DNA of 64,000 nt from Rosettibacter primus (GCF_036860675.1 NZ_JAYKGK010000006.1:124001-188000), one strand, 5' to 3'; counted from the stretch's first letter, positions 23,100 to 34,270 are shown. Notes: a model not told the origin generated them from the letters alone. Numbers and translations are program-made.

Positions 23100-25202
23100 C
23101 TAAAATTGTTCAACTGATGATTTTTTCAATTGTGATTTTTCAGTAATTTCTTCAGCAACCGACTTAGGAACCTCTGCATAATGAGAAAATTGCATTGTAA
23201 AGATTGCTCGTCCTTGAGTCATAGATCTTAAAGTAGTTGCATAACCAAACATTTCAGCAAGTGGAACCTGAGCTTTAATTACCTGAGCATCCTTTCGCAT
23301 TGTAAATCCTTCAATTTTTCCTCTTCTTGAGTTCAAATCACCCATAACATCGCCAAGATATTCTTCTGGTGTAATTACTTCAACATTCATAATCGGTTCA
23401 AGCAAAATCGGGTCTGCCTTTAGCGCACCTTGCTTGAAAGCAATTGAAGCTGCAACTTTAAATGAAATTTCATCAGAGTCAACTTCATGATAAGAACCAT
23501 CAAATAATTTAACTTTTACATCTACAACAGGATAACCAGCAAGTACTCCATTCCTCATTGCATCCTGAATACCATGAATAATTGGATTAATATATTCTTT
23601 AGGCACAACACCGCCAACTATTGCATTTTCAAATTCGAAACCTTTACCCGGTTCATTTGGTGAAAGCTCAAGCCAGACATGACCATATTTACCTCGTCCA
23701 CCAGTTTGTTTAATAAATTTACCTTCAGCTTGGACTGTTTTTGTAATTGTTTCTCTATAAGCTACTTGAGGTTTACCAACATTAGCTTCAACTTTAAATT
23801 CTCTTTTCATTCTATCAACTAAAATTTCGAGATGAAGTTCACCCATTCCACTAATCAATGTCTGTCCTGTTTCCTCGTCAACAAAAACTTTGAAAGTTGG
23901 ATCCTCATCAGATAGCTTAGAAAGAGCATCTGATAATTTATCTTGGTCTGCTTTAGTTTTTGGTTCAATTGCAATCTGAATAACTGGTTCAGGGAATGCC
24001 ATTCTTTCAAGAATTATTGGGTCGTCTTCGGTACATAAAGTGTCGCCAGTTCTTGTAAATTTCAAACCAACAAGTGCTGCAATATCACCAGCTCTAACTT
24101 CATCCATATCTTCTCTATGATTAGCATGCATTAAAAGAACTCTTCCTACTCTTTCTTTTTTATCTGCGACAGAATTATAAACATAAGAACCTGCTTTCAA
24201 TGTGCCAGTGTAAACTCTAATAAATGTCAATTTACCTACATAGGGGTCTGTCATAATTTTAAATGCAAGAGCAGTAAACTTTTCATTAGGGTCAATTTTT
24301 CTTTCAACATGGTCTTTTTTATGAACATGATGTGCAACTAAGTTGCCTAAATCCAAAGGCGAAGGTAAGAAATCAACAACAGCATCAAGAAGCATTTGAA
24401 CGCCTTTATTTTTAAATGAAGAACCGCATAGTACAGGAACAATTTTTAATTGAATAGTTGCCTGACGCAAAACTTTTTTAATTTCTTCAGCTGAAATTTC
24501 TTTACCTTCGAGATATTTTTCAAGAAGAGTATCATCAATCTCTGATACTGCTTCAAGCATTTGAGTTCTATATTTTTGAGCTAATGGCATTAAATCAGCA
24601 GGTATATCAACATCCTCGTATGTAGTTCCAAGAGTTTCTTCGTGATACATACGAGCTTTCATTGTCATTAAATCAATAATACCACTAAACAAGTCACCAT
24701 CACCCACAGGCAAAGCAATAGGAACTGCATTTGCACCAAGTCTGTCCTTCATCATCTGCACTGCATTATAAAAATCTGCTCCAACTCTATCCATTTTATT
24801 CACAAAAGCAATTCTTGGTACTCCATATTTATCAGCCTGTCTCCAGACAGTTTCTGATTGAGGTTCTACTCCTCCAACTGCACAGAACAGTGCAATTGCA
24901 CCATCTAAAACTCTTAAAGAACGCTCAACTTCTACTGTAAAGTCAACATGCCCAGGAGTATCAATAATATTTATTTGATGATTGTTCCACATTGTTGTTG
25001 TAGCAGCACTGGTTATAGTTATTCCTCTTTCCTTTTCCTGTTCCATCCAGTCCATTGTAGCAGAACCATTATGAACTTCACCCATGCGATGAACTTTGCC
25101 GGTATAATAAAGAATTCGTTCTGTTGTAGTTGTTTTACCGGCATCAATATGAGCCATAATACCAATATTTCTAACCCTACTTATGTCAACTCTATTAGAC
25201 AT
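23100..25202 (-). CDS. fusA: Elongation factor G
   Basis: GTPase catalysing tRNA-mRNA translocation and, with RRF, ribosome recycling. The five-domain protein is 700 aa: G domain with AHIDAGKTTTTERIL, DTPGHVDF and NKMD; domain II (FIRVYTGTLKAGSYVYN); domain III; domain IV with the tip region (GKYGHVWLELSPNEPGKGFE); domain V (GDVMGDLNSRRGKIEGF). It lies 23 bases after rpsG and 48 before tuf in the usual str order. Confidence 0.98.
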   Translation of the reverse strand: MSNRVDISRVRNIGIMAHIDAGKTTTTERILYYTGKVHRMGEVHNGSATMDWMEQEKERGITITSAATTTMWNNHQINIIDTPGHVDFTVEVERSLRVLDGAIALFCAVGGVEPQSETVWRQADKYGVPRIAFVNKMDRVGADFYNAVQMMKDRLGANAVPIALPVGDGDLFSGIIDLMTMKARMYHEETLGTTYEDVDIPADLMPLAQKYRTQMLEAVSEIDDTLLEKYLEGKEISAEEIKKVLRQATIQLKIVPVLCGSSFKNKGVQMLLDAVVDFLPSPLDLGNLVAHHVHKKDHVERKIDPNEKFTALAFKIMTDPYVGKLTFIRVYTGTLKAGSYVYNSVADKKERVGRVLLMHANHREDMDEVRAGDIAALVGLKFTRTGDTLCTEDDPIILERMAFPEPVIQIAIEPKTKADQDKLSDALSKLSDEDPTFKVFVDEETGQTLISGMGELHLEILVDRMKREFKVEANVGKPQVAYRETITKTVQAEGKFIKQTGGRGKYGHVWLELSPNEPGKGFEFENAIVGGVVPKEYINPIIHGIQDAMRNGVLAGYPVVDVKVKLFDGSYHEVDSDEISFKVAASIAFKQGALKADPILLEPIMNVEVITPEEYLGDVMGDLNSRRGKIEGFTMRKDAQVIKAQVPLAEMFGYATTLRSMTQGRAIFTMQFSHYAEVPKSVAEEITEKSQLKKSSVEQF

Positions 25203-25225
25203 TATAAATAATTACTCCTTTCTCA

Positions 25226-25693
25226 TTACCACTTAAAATGAGCAAAAGCCTTATTAGCTTCCGCCATTCTATGTGTATCATCTTTTTTCTTTATTGCATT
25301 TCCTTCATTATTAGCAGCTGCAATTAGTTCTGCAGCTAATTTCAATGCCATAGATTTATCTTTTCTTTCACGAGCATAAGTTCTAAGCCATCTTAGTGCA
25401 AGAGCAGTTCTTCTTTCAGGACGAACTTCCATAGGGACCTGATATGTAGCTCCACCTACTCTACGGCTTCTTACTTCGACCATAGGAGATACATTTTGAA
25501 CTGCTTTTTTAAAAACTTCTAAAGCCGGTTTCTTTGTTCTTTGCTCAATAATATCGAAACTTTCGTAAACTATTTTTCTGGCAATGGTTTTTTTACCATC
25601 CCACATTAAGTAATTAATAAATTTAGCAACCAAAACATCGTTATACTTTGGGTCCGGCTTAATAAATCTTTTTTCTGCTCTTTTCTTTCTCAT
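25226..25693 (-). CDS. rpsG: 30S ribosomal protein S7
   Basis: Nucleates 30S head assembly and lines the E-site. The 155 aa protein begins RKKRAEKRFIKPDPKYNDVL and contains FINYLMWDGKKTIARKIVYE, VSPMVEVRSRRVGGATYQVP and MEVRPERRTALALRWLRTYA. It follows rpsL by 3 bases, so the two are probably translationally coupled. Confidence 0.98.
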   Translation of the reverse strand: MRKKRAEKRFIKPDPKYNDVLVAKFINYLMWDGKKTIARKIVYESFDIIEQRTKKPALEVFKKAVQNVSPMVEVRSRRVGGATYQVPMEVRPERRTALALRWLRTYARERKDKSMALKLAAELIAAANNEGNAIKKKDDTHRMAEANKAFAHFKW

Positions 25694-25696
25694 AAA

Positions 25697-26074
25697 CTAT
25701 TTTGCTTTTGGTTTTTTAGTTCCGTATTTAGATCTACCTTTTTTTCTATCTTCAACTCCGCTTGCGTCGAGAGTTCCTCTTATAATATGATAACGTACAC
25801 CAGGCAAATCTTTAACTCTCCCACCTCTAATTAATACTATAGAGTGTTCCTGTAAATTATGACCTTCTCCAGGAATATATGCCGTAACTTCTATTCCATT
25901 AGTCAATCTAACTCTCGCAACTTTTCTAAGAGCTGAATTAGGTTTTTTAGGAGTAGTAGTATAAACTCTTGTACATACACCACGTTTCTGAGGATTACCT
26001 TCCAGAGCTGGTGCTTTATTCTTAGCTTTTACTACTTCTCTTCCTTTTCTTACCAACTGATTAATTGTTGGCAC
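25697..26074 (-). CDS. rpsL: 30S ribosomal protein S12
   Basis: Decoding-centre protein; its loops carry the classical streptomycin-resistance positions. The 125 aa sequence starts PTINQLVRKGREVVKAKNK from GTG and contains VYTTTPKKPNSALRKVARVR (with the wild-type Lys in the PKKPNS loop), IPGEGHNLQEHSIVLIRGGR and VKDLPGVRYHIIRG. It is preceded by a candidate TTGACA promoter and begins the str cluster. Confidence 0.98.
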   Translation of the reverse strand: MPTINQLVRKGREVVKAKNKAPALEGNPQKRGVCTRVYTTTPKKPNSALRKVARVRLTNGIEVTAYIPGEGHNLQEHSIVLIRGGRVKDLPGVRYHIIRGTLDASGVEDRKKGRSKYGTKKPKAK

Positions 26075-26120
26075 TAATATTCCTCCAAATTTTTTCTTTT
26101 AAGTAAAAATTCAGACTCAA

Positions 26121-26149
26121 AATTTATTGATTATCAACCCAATTGTCAA
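26121..26149 (-). promoter_or_regulatory. Candidate sigma-70 promoter of the rpsL-rpsG-fusA-tuf genes
   Basis: In the 101-bp space between rpoC and rpsL, the - strand has a perfect -35 box TTGACA (26149-26144), a 17-bp spacer and a -10-like TAAATT (26126-26121, four of six matches to TATAAT). The predicted start would leave about 40 nt before the rpsL GTG. The -35 and spacing are convincing; the -10 is moderate. Confidence 0.5.
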
Positions 26150-26175
26150 GAAATCAATTTATATTTTTGAATTTT

Positions 26176-29100
26176 TTAAGCAGATTCTTCTTCAACTCCT
26201 TCCTTTGGAATAGCCTCTTTTGCTTCTACTTCTTCTTCTGTCAGAATAATATTTTTATATTTTTTCAGGCCAGTACCTGCAGGGATTAAATGTCCCATAA
26301 CAACATTTTCTTTAAGTCCAATTAGATAATCAGTTCTTGCTTCAGTTGCTGCATTTGTAAGAACTTTTGTTGTTTCCTGGAATGACGCAGCAGAAATAAA
26401 GCTTTCTGTAGATAAAGCAGCATGTGTTATACCTAATAATATATTCTCAAATGTAGCAGGTTCTGCATCTCTTACTTTCATAGGTTTTTTGCCTTTACGA
26501 GTTAAATCCGCATTAATTTCTCTGTATTTTGAACGAGGTATTAATTGACCTGCTTTATATTTAGATTGTCCTGGGTCAATTATATAAACCATATTTTTAA
26601 TGCGTTCATTCTCTTCAAGTAATCTATTTCTGTCAACCAAATCTTCTTCAATAAAATTAGTGTCGCCTGCAGAAATTATTTTCAGTTTTTGCAACATTTG
26701 ACGAACAATGATTTCTATATGCTTATCATTAATTTTTACACCCTGTAAACGATACACATCTTGAATTTCATTTACAAGATATTCTTGAACGGCATTAGGA
26801 CCTTTAATCTTTAAGATATCATGAGGATTAATTGGTCCATCTGTAATTTTTTCTCCAGCTGGAATTTCGTCACCTTCCTGAACAAGTATATGCTTTCCAT
26901 AAGGAACAGAATATACTTTTTGAATTGAACCATCTAGTGATTCTATAATTATATCTCTTGCACCTTTTTTACGCGGTCCAAATTTTACTCTCCCTTCAAT
27001 TTCTGAAACTATTGCTGGGTCATGCGGACTTCTTGCTTCAAATAATTCTGTTACTCTTGGCAATCCGCCTGTAATATCTCTCGTTTTAGCAGTTGCCTTT
27101 GAAATTTTTGCCAATACGGTTCCTGGCTGTATAACCTCACCTTCTTCAACTGATAAATATGCTCGTGTTGGAATATTAAATATCTTTTCATTTCCATTAT
27201 CATCTTTAATTAAAATGCTTGGTGTAAGATTTTTGTCTTTTGATTCTATAACAACTTTCTGAACATGCCCTGTTTGTTCATCTGCAACCTGTTGATAAGT
27301 AACATTATCAACTAAATCAACAAAGCTAACTTTTCCACCAATGTCAGAAACAATTACAGAGTTATATGGATCGTGATTATAAAGTGGCTGACCTTTAACA
27401 ACTTTTTGACCATCTTCAACCATTAACTCTGCGCCGTAAGGTATTTCATATTTTTTAATTTGTCTATCATCTTCATCAAAAATACCAATTGAACCTCTTC
27501 TTCCTATTACAACTTTTACTTTTCCGAATACATCATTCTTTTCTACATAAGAAATTCTTTCGAATTTTATGGTTCCAGCTACATTGGTTTCAACTTGAGA
27601 TTGACTTGCAATACGAGATGAAGTTCCACCAAAGTGGAAGGTTCTAAGAGTTAACTGAGTGCCTGGTTCTCCAATTGATTGAGCAGCTATGATACCAACT
27701 GCTTCACCAATTTCTACTAATTGACCTGTAGTTAAATTTCTGCCATAGCATTTTGCACATACTCCATGTTTAGCTTCACAGGTCAATACTGTTCTTATAT
27801 AAACTTGATCAATATTAGCTTCATCTATTTTTTCTGCAATTTCTTCTGTTATTAATTGTCCAGCTTCTACTATTAGTTCATCTGTTTTAGGGTCATATAC
27901 ATCTTCCTGAGCAACACGACCAATAATTCTTTCAGCAAGTGGTTCTCTTTCTAATTCTACATCTTTAAGGGCTGTTACATAAATACCGCGGATAGTGCCA
28001 CAATCTTCTTCTGTTACAATTACATCTTGCGCTACATCGCATAATCTTCTTGTTAAGTAGCCAGCATCAGCTGTTTTCAATGCGGTATCAGCAAGACCTT
28101 TACGAGCACCGTGTGTAGAAATAAAATATTCAAGAACTGATAGCCCTTCTTTAAAGTTGGCTACAATTGGATTTTCAATAATTTCACCAGATTGACCAGT
28201 TAAGCTCTTTTGTGGTTTTTGCATAAGACCTCGCATACCGGCAAGCTGACGTACTTGTTCTTGAGACCCTCTTGCACCTGAATCAACCATCATATGAAGT
28301 GAATTAAATCCATTCTGGTCATTTTTCAATCTTTCCATTAATGATTTTGCAACATTATTTGTTGTAAATGTCCATACGTCAATAATTTTATTATATCTTT
28401 CAGCATCGGTTATCAAGCCTTGTTCATGTTCATTCAAAATACTGTTTACCTTTTTATTTGCTTCTTCAATTAATTTTACTTTTTCATCCGGAATAACCAT
28501 ATCACTAAAACTAATTGAAATACCTGCAGCAGTTGCATATCTATAACCTAATTCTTTAACATCATCAAGGAATTTAGCAGTCACTTCATTGCCTAATTTC
28601 ATAAACATTTTATAAATCAATCCACTAAATGTTTTCTTAACTAGCAATTCATTTATGAATCCCATTTCTTTGGGAACTATTTGATTAAATATTACACGGC
28701 CAACAGTAGTTTCTAACAATTTATCTTCATATTTTACTTTAATACGAGCATGCAAATCAACTGCTTTGGAATTATATGCAATTATAACTTCTTCCATACT
28801 GCTAAAGATTTTGCCTTCTCCTTTTGCACCAGGTCTAACCTTAGTTAAATAATAGCAACCTAAAACTATATCCTGAGTTGGTATTACTATAGGCATTCCA
28901 TTTTGAGGAGAAAGAATATTATGAGAACTAAGCATTAAAATTGAAGCTTCAAGTTGTGCCTCATAAGAAAGGGGCACATGAACTGCCATTTGATCACCAT
29001 CAAAGTCAGCATTAAATGCGGTACATACCATAGGATGTAACTGAATAGCTTTACTATCTATTAATCTTGGCTGGAATGCTTGAATACCGAGACGGTGCAA

Positions 29101-30417
29101 TGTTGGAGCTCTATTAAGTAGAACTGGATGACCATCAATTAATTTTTCAAGAATTTCCCAAATGATTGGGTCTTTTCTATCTACAGCTTTGCGAGCACTT
29201 TTAACTGTTTTGTAATGTCCTCTTTCAATCAGCTTTCTTATAATAAAAGGTTTGAACAGTTCAACTGCCATATCCTTAGGCAATCCACATTCATGCAATT
29301 TAAGTTCAGGACCGACAACAATCACAGAGCGGCCTGAATAATCCACACGTTTACCTAGCAAGTTTTGACGGAATCTTCCTTGCTTACCTTTAAGCATATC
29401 ACTCAATGATTTAAGAGGACGATTACCATCACTTCTTACTGCACTTGCCCGTCGTGAATTGTCAAATAAAGCATCAACTGCTTCCTGAAGCATTCTTTTT
29501 TCATTTCGAAGAATTACTTCAGGTGCTTTAATTTCTATTAATCTTTTAAGACGATTATTCCTTATAATGACACGGCGATACAAATCATTTAAATCACTTG
29601 TTGCAAAACGCCCACCTTCAAGAGGTACAAGTGGTCTAAGTTCAGGAGGAATTACTGGAATAGCAGTTAATACCATCCACTCAGGTTTATTTTGAACTTT
29701 CCCTTCTTTTTCTCTGAAAGCTTCCAATACACGAAGACGTTTTAATATATCACTTCTTTTTTGTTGAGAAGTTTCATTTACAAGTTGAGCTTTTAATTCC
29801 TGAAATGTTTTTTCAATATCTGTATTTTTAAGCAGTTCTTTAATAGCTTCGCCACCTATTTTAGCAACAAATTTTTTGGGGTCGTTATCTTCAAGTGCAT
29901 CATTATCATGAGGAAGAGATTGAACAATTTCATAATATTGTTCTTCTGAAATCAAGTCTTTTTTATTCAAACCAGTTGGACCCGGATTAATAACCACATA
30001 AGATTCATAATAAATTATTCTTTCAAGTTCTTTTGTGGTCATTCCAATAATATTGCCAATTTTGGAAGGGAGTGCTTTAAAAAACCAGATATGAACAACA
30101 GGAACAGCAAGTGCAATATGGCCCATTCTTTCGCGGCGAACACTCTTAAGTGTAATTTCAACACCACATCTGTCGCATACAATTCCTTTATAACGAATAC
30201 CTTTGTATTTGCCGCATGCACATTCCCAATCTTTAACGGGTCCAAATATTTTTTCGCAGAACAAGCCATCTTTTTCGGGTCTGAATGATCTATAATTAAT
30301 TGTTTCGGGTTTAGTAACTTCGCCTTTCGATCTATTAAGAATATCATCAGGGCTTGCAAGGCTGATAGTTAACTTTTCAATTGTCTTAGCTTTTGTATCT
30401 TGAGTTTTAGTTCGCAT
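26176..30417 (-). CDS. rpoC: RNA polymerase beta-prime subunit
   Basis: Catalytic subunit of RNA polymerase. The N-terminal zinc finger (CACGKYKGIRYKGIVCDRCG), the Mg2+-binding active-site loop NADFDGDQMAVHVPL and the second zinc cluster (CEAKHGVCAKCYGRN) are present. The trigger-loop region follows GEPGTQLTLRTFHFGG. The length of 1413 aa is normal for the Bacteroidota group. The C terminus is acidic and Glu-rich. It lies 44 bases after rpoB. Confidence 0.98.
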   Translation of the reverse strand: MRTKTQDTKAKTIEKLTISLASPDDILNRSKGEVTKPETINYRSFRPEKDGLFCEKIFGPVKDWECACGKYKGIRYKGIVCDRCGVEITLKSVRRERMGHIALAVPVVHIWFFKALPSKIGNIIGMTTKELERIIYYESYVVINPGPTGLNKKDLISEEQYYEIVQSLPHDNDALEDNDPKKFVAKIGGEAIKELLKNTDIEKTFQELKAQLVNETSQQKRSDILKRLRVLEAFREKEGKVQNKPEWMVLTAIPVIPPELRPLVPLEGGRFATSDLNDLYRRVIIRNNRLKRLIEIKAPEVILRNEKRMLQEAVDALFDNSRRASAVRSDGNRPLKSLSDMLKGKQGRFRQNLLGKRVDYSGRSVIVVGPELKLHECGLPKDMAVELFKPFIIRKLIERGHYKTVKSARKAVDRKDPIIWEILEKLIDGHPVLLNRAPTLHRLGIQAFQPRLIDSKAIQLHPMVCTAFNADFDGDQMAVHVPLSYEAQLEASILMLSSHNILSPQNGMPIVIPTQDIVLGCYYLTKVRPGAKGEGKIFSSMEEVIIAYNSKAVDLHARIKVKYEDKLLETTVGRVIFNQIVPKEMGFINELLVKKTFSGLIYKMFMKLGNEVTAKFLDDVKELGYRYATAAGISISFSDMVIPDEKVKLIEEANKKVNSILNEHEQGLITDAERYNKIIDVWTFTTNNVAKSLMERLKNDQNGFNSLHMMVDSGARGSQEQVRQLAGMRGLMQKPQKSLTGQSGEIIENPIVANFKEGLSVLEYFISTHGARKGLADTALKTADAGYLTRRLCDVAQDVIVTEEDCGTIRGIYVTALKDVELEREPLAERIIGRVAQEDVYDPKTDELIVEAGQLITEEIAEKIDEANIDQVYIRTVLTCEAKHGVCAKCYGRNLTTGQLVEIGEAVGIIAAQSIGEPGTQLTLRTFHFGGTSSRIASQSQVETNVAGTIKFERISYVEKNDVFGKVKVVIGRRGSIGIFDEDDRQIKKYEIPYGAELMVEDGQKVVKGQPLYNHDPYNSVIVSDIGGKVSFVDLVDNVTYQQVADEQTGHVQKVVIESKDKNLTPSILIKDDNGNEKIFNIPTRAYLSVEEGEVIQPGTVLAKISKATAKTRDITGGLPRVTELFEARSPHDPAIVSEIEGRVKFGPRKKGARDIIIESLDGSIQKVYSVPYGKHILVQEGDEIPAGEKITDGPINPHDILKIKGPNAVQEYLVNEIQDVYRLQGVKINDKHIEIIVRQMLQKLKIISAGDTNFIEEDLVDRNRLLEENERIKNMVYIIDPGQSKYKAGQLIPRSKYREINADLTRKGKKPMKVRDAEPATFENILLGITHAALSTESFISAASFQETTKVLTNAATEARTDYLIGLKENVVMGHLIPAGTGLKKYKNIILTEEEVEAKEAIPKEGVEEESA

Positions 30418-30461
30418 AATTTTTCTCCTTAATTTTTATACGCTTATGCGGCTTCTAACGG

Positions 30462-33400
30462 TTAATTAATTTTTATCTCAAGGCCTAAACCTTGAAGTTC
30501 TTTAATCATAACGTTAAAGGCTTCTGGAACATTTGGTTCCGGTATATTTTCGCCTTTAACAATAGCCTCGTATGTCTTAGCTCTTCCTGCAACATCGTCA
30601 CTTTTAACCGTTAAGATTTCCTGTAATGTATGAGCCGCACCATAACCTTCTAGAGCCCAAACTTCCATTTCACCAAATCTTTGTCCACCAAACTGAGCTT
30701 TTCCACCAAGTGGTTGTTGAGTAATCAATGAATATGGTCCTATTGAGCGAGCATGAATTTTGTCGTCAACCATATGACCAAGTTTCATCATATAGATATA
30801 TCCACATGTAACTTTTTGATGGAATCTTTCTCCAGTTCTTCCATCATAAAGCCATGTTTTACTGCCTTCATCAAGTTCAGCTTGTCTTAACCATTCTTCG
30901 ACATCTTTAACACCTGCTCCATCAAAAATTGGCGTTTCAAATTTTACTCCTAATTTTTTACCTACCCAGCCTAATGCAGTTTCATAAAGCTGACCAAGAT
31001 TCATACGGGATGGAACTCCAAGTGGATTTAATACAATGTCAACAGGAGTGCCATCTTCATGATATGGCATATCTTCAACTGGAACTACTTTAGCAACTAC
31101 ACCTTTATTACCATGTCTTCCTGCCATTTTATCGCCAACCTGGATTTTTCTTTTCTTAGCCACATACACTTTAGCTAATTGCGTTATTCCAGGAGGCAAT
31201 TCGTCACCTGATTGTATTTTCAGTTTTTCTCTCTTATAATTTTCCTCAATTTCAGCTACAACTTTGAAATAATTAGAATATAATTTTCTAATCAATTCAT
31301 TTGTATGTTTTCTTTCGAACCAATCTTTGGTATAATCAAGTCTTGTTACATCTTCAATATCAGCAAAGGTTGAGTCTTTAATCACTGTTCCACTTCTTAG
31401 AACAACAGTTCCATCAAGGTTGCGAATACCAGTTGTAGTTTTTCCTGAAGTTATTTTAGTTAACTTTTCGACAAGTTTTTTATAATAATTTTCTTGTTGT
31501 TTTTTATAAGAATTTTCTAATTCATCTAATTGTTTTTTCTCGAGCTTTTTAGCTTCTGCATCTTTTTTCTTTCTGCTAAATAATCTTGTTTTGATTACAA
31601 CTCCTTTTAATCCTGGAGGAGCTTTTAATGATGCATCTTTAACATCTCCAGCTTTATCACCAAATATTGCTTTGAGTAATTTTTCTTCTGGAGTAGGGTC
31701 TGATTCACCTTTGGGCGTAATCTTTCCTATTAAAATATCACCTTCTTTTACTTCTGCACCTTCACGAACAATTCCATTTTCATCTAAATCTTTTGTAGCT
31801 TCTTCACTTACATTGGGAATATCTCTTGTTAATTCTTCTTCGCCCCGTTTTGTTTCTCTAACTTGAAGTTCAAATTCTTCTATATGAATTGAAGTAAATA
31901 CATCTTCTGCTACCAATCGTTCACTTATTACAATTGCATCTTCAAAATTATATCCATTCCATGGCATGAATGCAACAGAGATATTTCTACCAAGTGCAAG
32001 TTCTCCCTTATCCATAGATGGACCATCAGCAAGTACATCTCCCTTCTTAACTTTTTGTCCTGTGACTACAACTGGACGTTGTGAAAAACAAGTTTCTTGA
32101 TTAGTTCCAGCAAACTTTGTTAAGTTGTATTCGACTCGTCGTTCATCGTCAAAACTTACAAGTGCTTCTTCGGAATCAAGATTCATGTTGTATCTTACAA
32201 TAATTTTTCTCGCATCTGCATACTCTACAACACCATCATCTTCTGCTAAGATAAGAAGTCGTGAATCTCTTGCTACTTTATATTCCATTCCTGTTCCAAC
32301 AATTGGTGCTTCGGGAACTAAAAGAGGGACTGCCTGTCGTTGCATGTTAGAACCCATAAGCGCACGGTTTGCATCATCATGTTCAAGGAATGGAATTAAT
32401 GCCGCAGCTGCACTTACAATTTGAGCAGGTGCAACATCCATGTAATCAACTTCTGAAGGAGGAACAATTGGGAATTCGCCTTTATGACGGCATTTTACTC
32501 TATCGAGAACAAATCTTCCTTGTTCATCAAGAGGAGCATTTGCCTGAGCAATAATGTATTCATCTTCCTGATCTGCACTTAAATATTCAATTGTATTTGT
32601 TACCCTACCATCTTTAACTTTTCTATATGGTGTTTCTAAAAATCCATATTGATTGACGCGTGCATAAATTGTAAGAGAAGATATAAGACCGATATTAGGA
32701 CCTTCTGGAGTTTCAATCGGGCAAAGTCTTCCATAATGAGAATGATGAACGTCACGCACTTCGAATCCTGCTCTTTCACGAGTTAATCCTCCTGGACCTA
32801 AAGCTGAAATTCTTCTTTTATGTGTTAACTCAGAAAGTGGATTCGTTTGATCCATAAATTGTGAAAGTTGATTTGTACCAAAGAATGCATTAATAACACT
32901 GGTTATAGTTCTTGCATTTACCAAATCCTGTGGCTGCATATTTTCATTATCACGCATATTCATTCTTTCTTTAATAGTGCGAGCCATTCTTGCCAATCCA
33001 ACATTGTACTGCTGCATCAATTGTTCGCCAACAGTTCTAACTCTTCTATTCCCAAGATGGTCAATATCATCAACGCTCACATTTCCATTTTTAAGCATGA
33101 TAATATTTTTCATAATAGCAATAATATCTTCAACTGTTAGAACATGAATATTTTCATCAACATCCAGACCCAATTTATCATTCATTCTAAATCGGCCAAC
33201 TTCGCCAAGGTCATATCTTTTATCATTAAAGAATAATTTATCAAGTAATGCAATTGCAGTTTCTAAATCTGGAGCTTCTCCAGAACGAAGCTGACGATAA
33301 ATTGCATAGAGAGCTTCTTCTTTAGTTTTAGATGTATCTTTTTTAAGTGTATTTATAATTAAATCCTGCTCGTAGGATGTTTCTGCACTAATTAATTGAA

Positions 33401-34241
33401 TTTTATTGAGTGATGATTTTTTAATGTTGTCTATAATTTCTTCTGTAAGCTGAGCATCTTTTGAAACATAAATTTCACCTGTTTGCAAATCAATAATATC
33501 ATTAGCAGCAATTCTTCCTGAATGTTTTTCAGCATCTAAATGTTTAACGGGTACTTCTTCTATTAAATTGAATAAGTTAAGAATCTGTTCGTCGGTTTCG
33601 TAACCTAATGCTCTAAGCAAAGTAGTAGATGGAAACTTTTTTCTTCTATCGATATACACATATAAAACATTATTAATATCGGTAGCAAATTCTACCCAGG
33701 AACCTTTAAATGGAATTATTCTTGCCGAGTAAATTGGTGTTCCATTTGGATGAAATGTTTGTGCAAATGCTACTCCAGGCGAACGATGCAATTGGCTTAC
33801 TATTACTCTTTCGGCACCATTTATAATGAAGGTGCCTCTTTCAGTCATATAAGGAAGATTGCCAAGATAAACTTCCTGTTCAACTGTATTGATATACTCG
33901 CCTGTTTCATCATCTTTTGTAGAAAGGCGTAATTTTGCTTTTAATGGTGCTGAATAAGTTAATCCTCTTTCTTCACACTCAGCTATAGAAAAGCGAGGTT
34001 TTTCAATATAATATTCAATAAAATCAAGGCGATAAAATTCTTTATTATCAAGAATCGGGAAATTCTGATTAAATACTGCCTGCAATCCTTTATTTTCTCG
34101 CTGTGAAGGCGGCACTTTTGCTTGCAGGAATTCCTCAAATGATTCAAGCTGAATATTCAATAAATCCGGGACCTTCAACACATTGGTAATCTTCGCAAAG
34201 GATATTCTCCCTGTGCTTTTGTTAATTTTTTGTTTTTCCAA
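30462..34241 (-). CDS. rpoB: RNA polymerase beta subunit
   Basis: Forms half of the active cleft and the rifampicin pocket. The 1259 aa protein shows the rif-region FFGTNQLSQFMDQTNPLSEL and THKRRISALGPGGLTRERAG, the GRHGNKGVVAKVVPVEDMPY segment, and the C-terminal GGKAQFGGQRFGEMEVWALE. A Lys/Glu-rich insertion (KKKDAEAKKLEKKQLDELEN) lies about two thirds along. It is preceded by 114 bases containing two hairpins and follows rplL. Confidence 0.98.
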   Translation of the reverse strand: MEKQKINKSTGRISFAKITNVLKVPDLLNIQLESFEEFLQAKVPPSQRENKGLQAVFNQNFPILDNKEFYRLDFIEYYIEKPRFSIAECEERGLTYSAPLKAKLRLSTKDDETGEYINTVEQEVYLGNLPYMTERGTFIINGAERVIVSQLHRSPGVAFAQTFHPNGTPIYSARIIPFKGSWVEFATDINNVLYVYIDRRKKFPSTTLLRALGYETDEQILNLFNLIEEVPVKHLDAEKHSGRIAANDIIDLQTGEIYVSKDAQLTEEIIDNIKKSSLNKIQLISAETSYEQDLIINTLKKDTSKTKEEALYAIYRQLRSGEAPDLETAIALLDKLFFNDKRYDLGEVGRFRMNDKLGLDVDENIHVLTVEDIIAIMKNIIMLKNGNVSVDDIDHLGNRRVRTVGEQLMQQYNVGLARMARTIKERMNMRDNENMQPQDLVNARTITSVINAFFGTNQLSQFMDQTNPLSELTHKRRISALGPGGLTRERAGFEVRDVHHSHYGRLCPIETPEGPNIGLISSLTIYARVNQYGFLETPYRKVKDGRVTNTIEYLSADQEDEYIIAQANAPLDEQGRFVLDRVKCRHKGEFPIVPPSEVDYMDVAPAQIVSAAAALIPFLEHDDANRALMGSNMQRQAVPLLVPEAPIVGTGMEYKVARDSRLLILAEDDGVVEYADARKIIVRYNMNLDSEEALVSFDDERRVEYNLTKFAGTNQETCFSQRPVVVTGQKVKKGDVLADGPSMDKGELALGRNISVAFMPWNGYNFEDAIVISERLVAEDVFTSIHIEEFELQVRETKRGEEELTRDIPNVSEEATKDLDENGIVREGAEVKEGDILIGKITPKGESDPTPEEKLLKAIFGDKAGDVKDASLKAPPGLKGVVIKTRLFSRKKKDAEAKKLEKKQLDELENSYKKQQENYYKKLVEKLTKITSGKTTTGIRNLDGTVVLRSGTVIKDSTFADIEDVTRLDYTKDWFERKHTNELIRKLYSNYFKVVAEIEENYKREKLKIQSGDELPPGITQLAKVYVAKKRKIQVGDKMAGRHGNKGVVAKVVPVEDMPYHEDGTPVDIVLNPLGVPSRMNLGQLYETALGWVGKKLGVKFETPIFDGAGVKDVEEWLRQAELDEGSKTWLYDGRTGERFHQKVTCGYIYMMKLGHMVDDKIHARSIGPYSLITQQPLGGKAQFGGQRFGEMEVWALEGYGAAHTLQEILTVKSDDVAGRAKTYEAIVKGENIPEPNVPEAFNVMIKELQGLGLEIKIN

Positions 34242-34270
34242 AGCCTAACCTCCAATGATTTTATTAAATT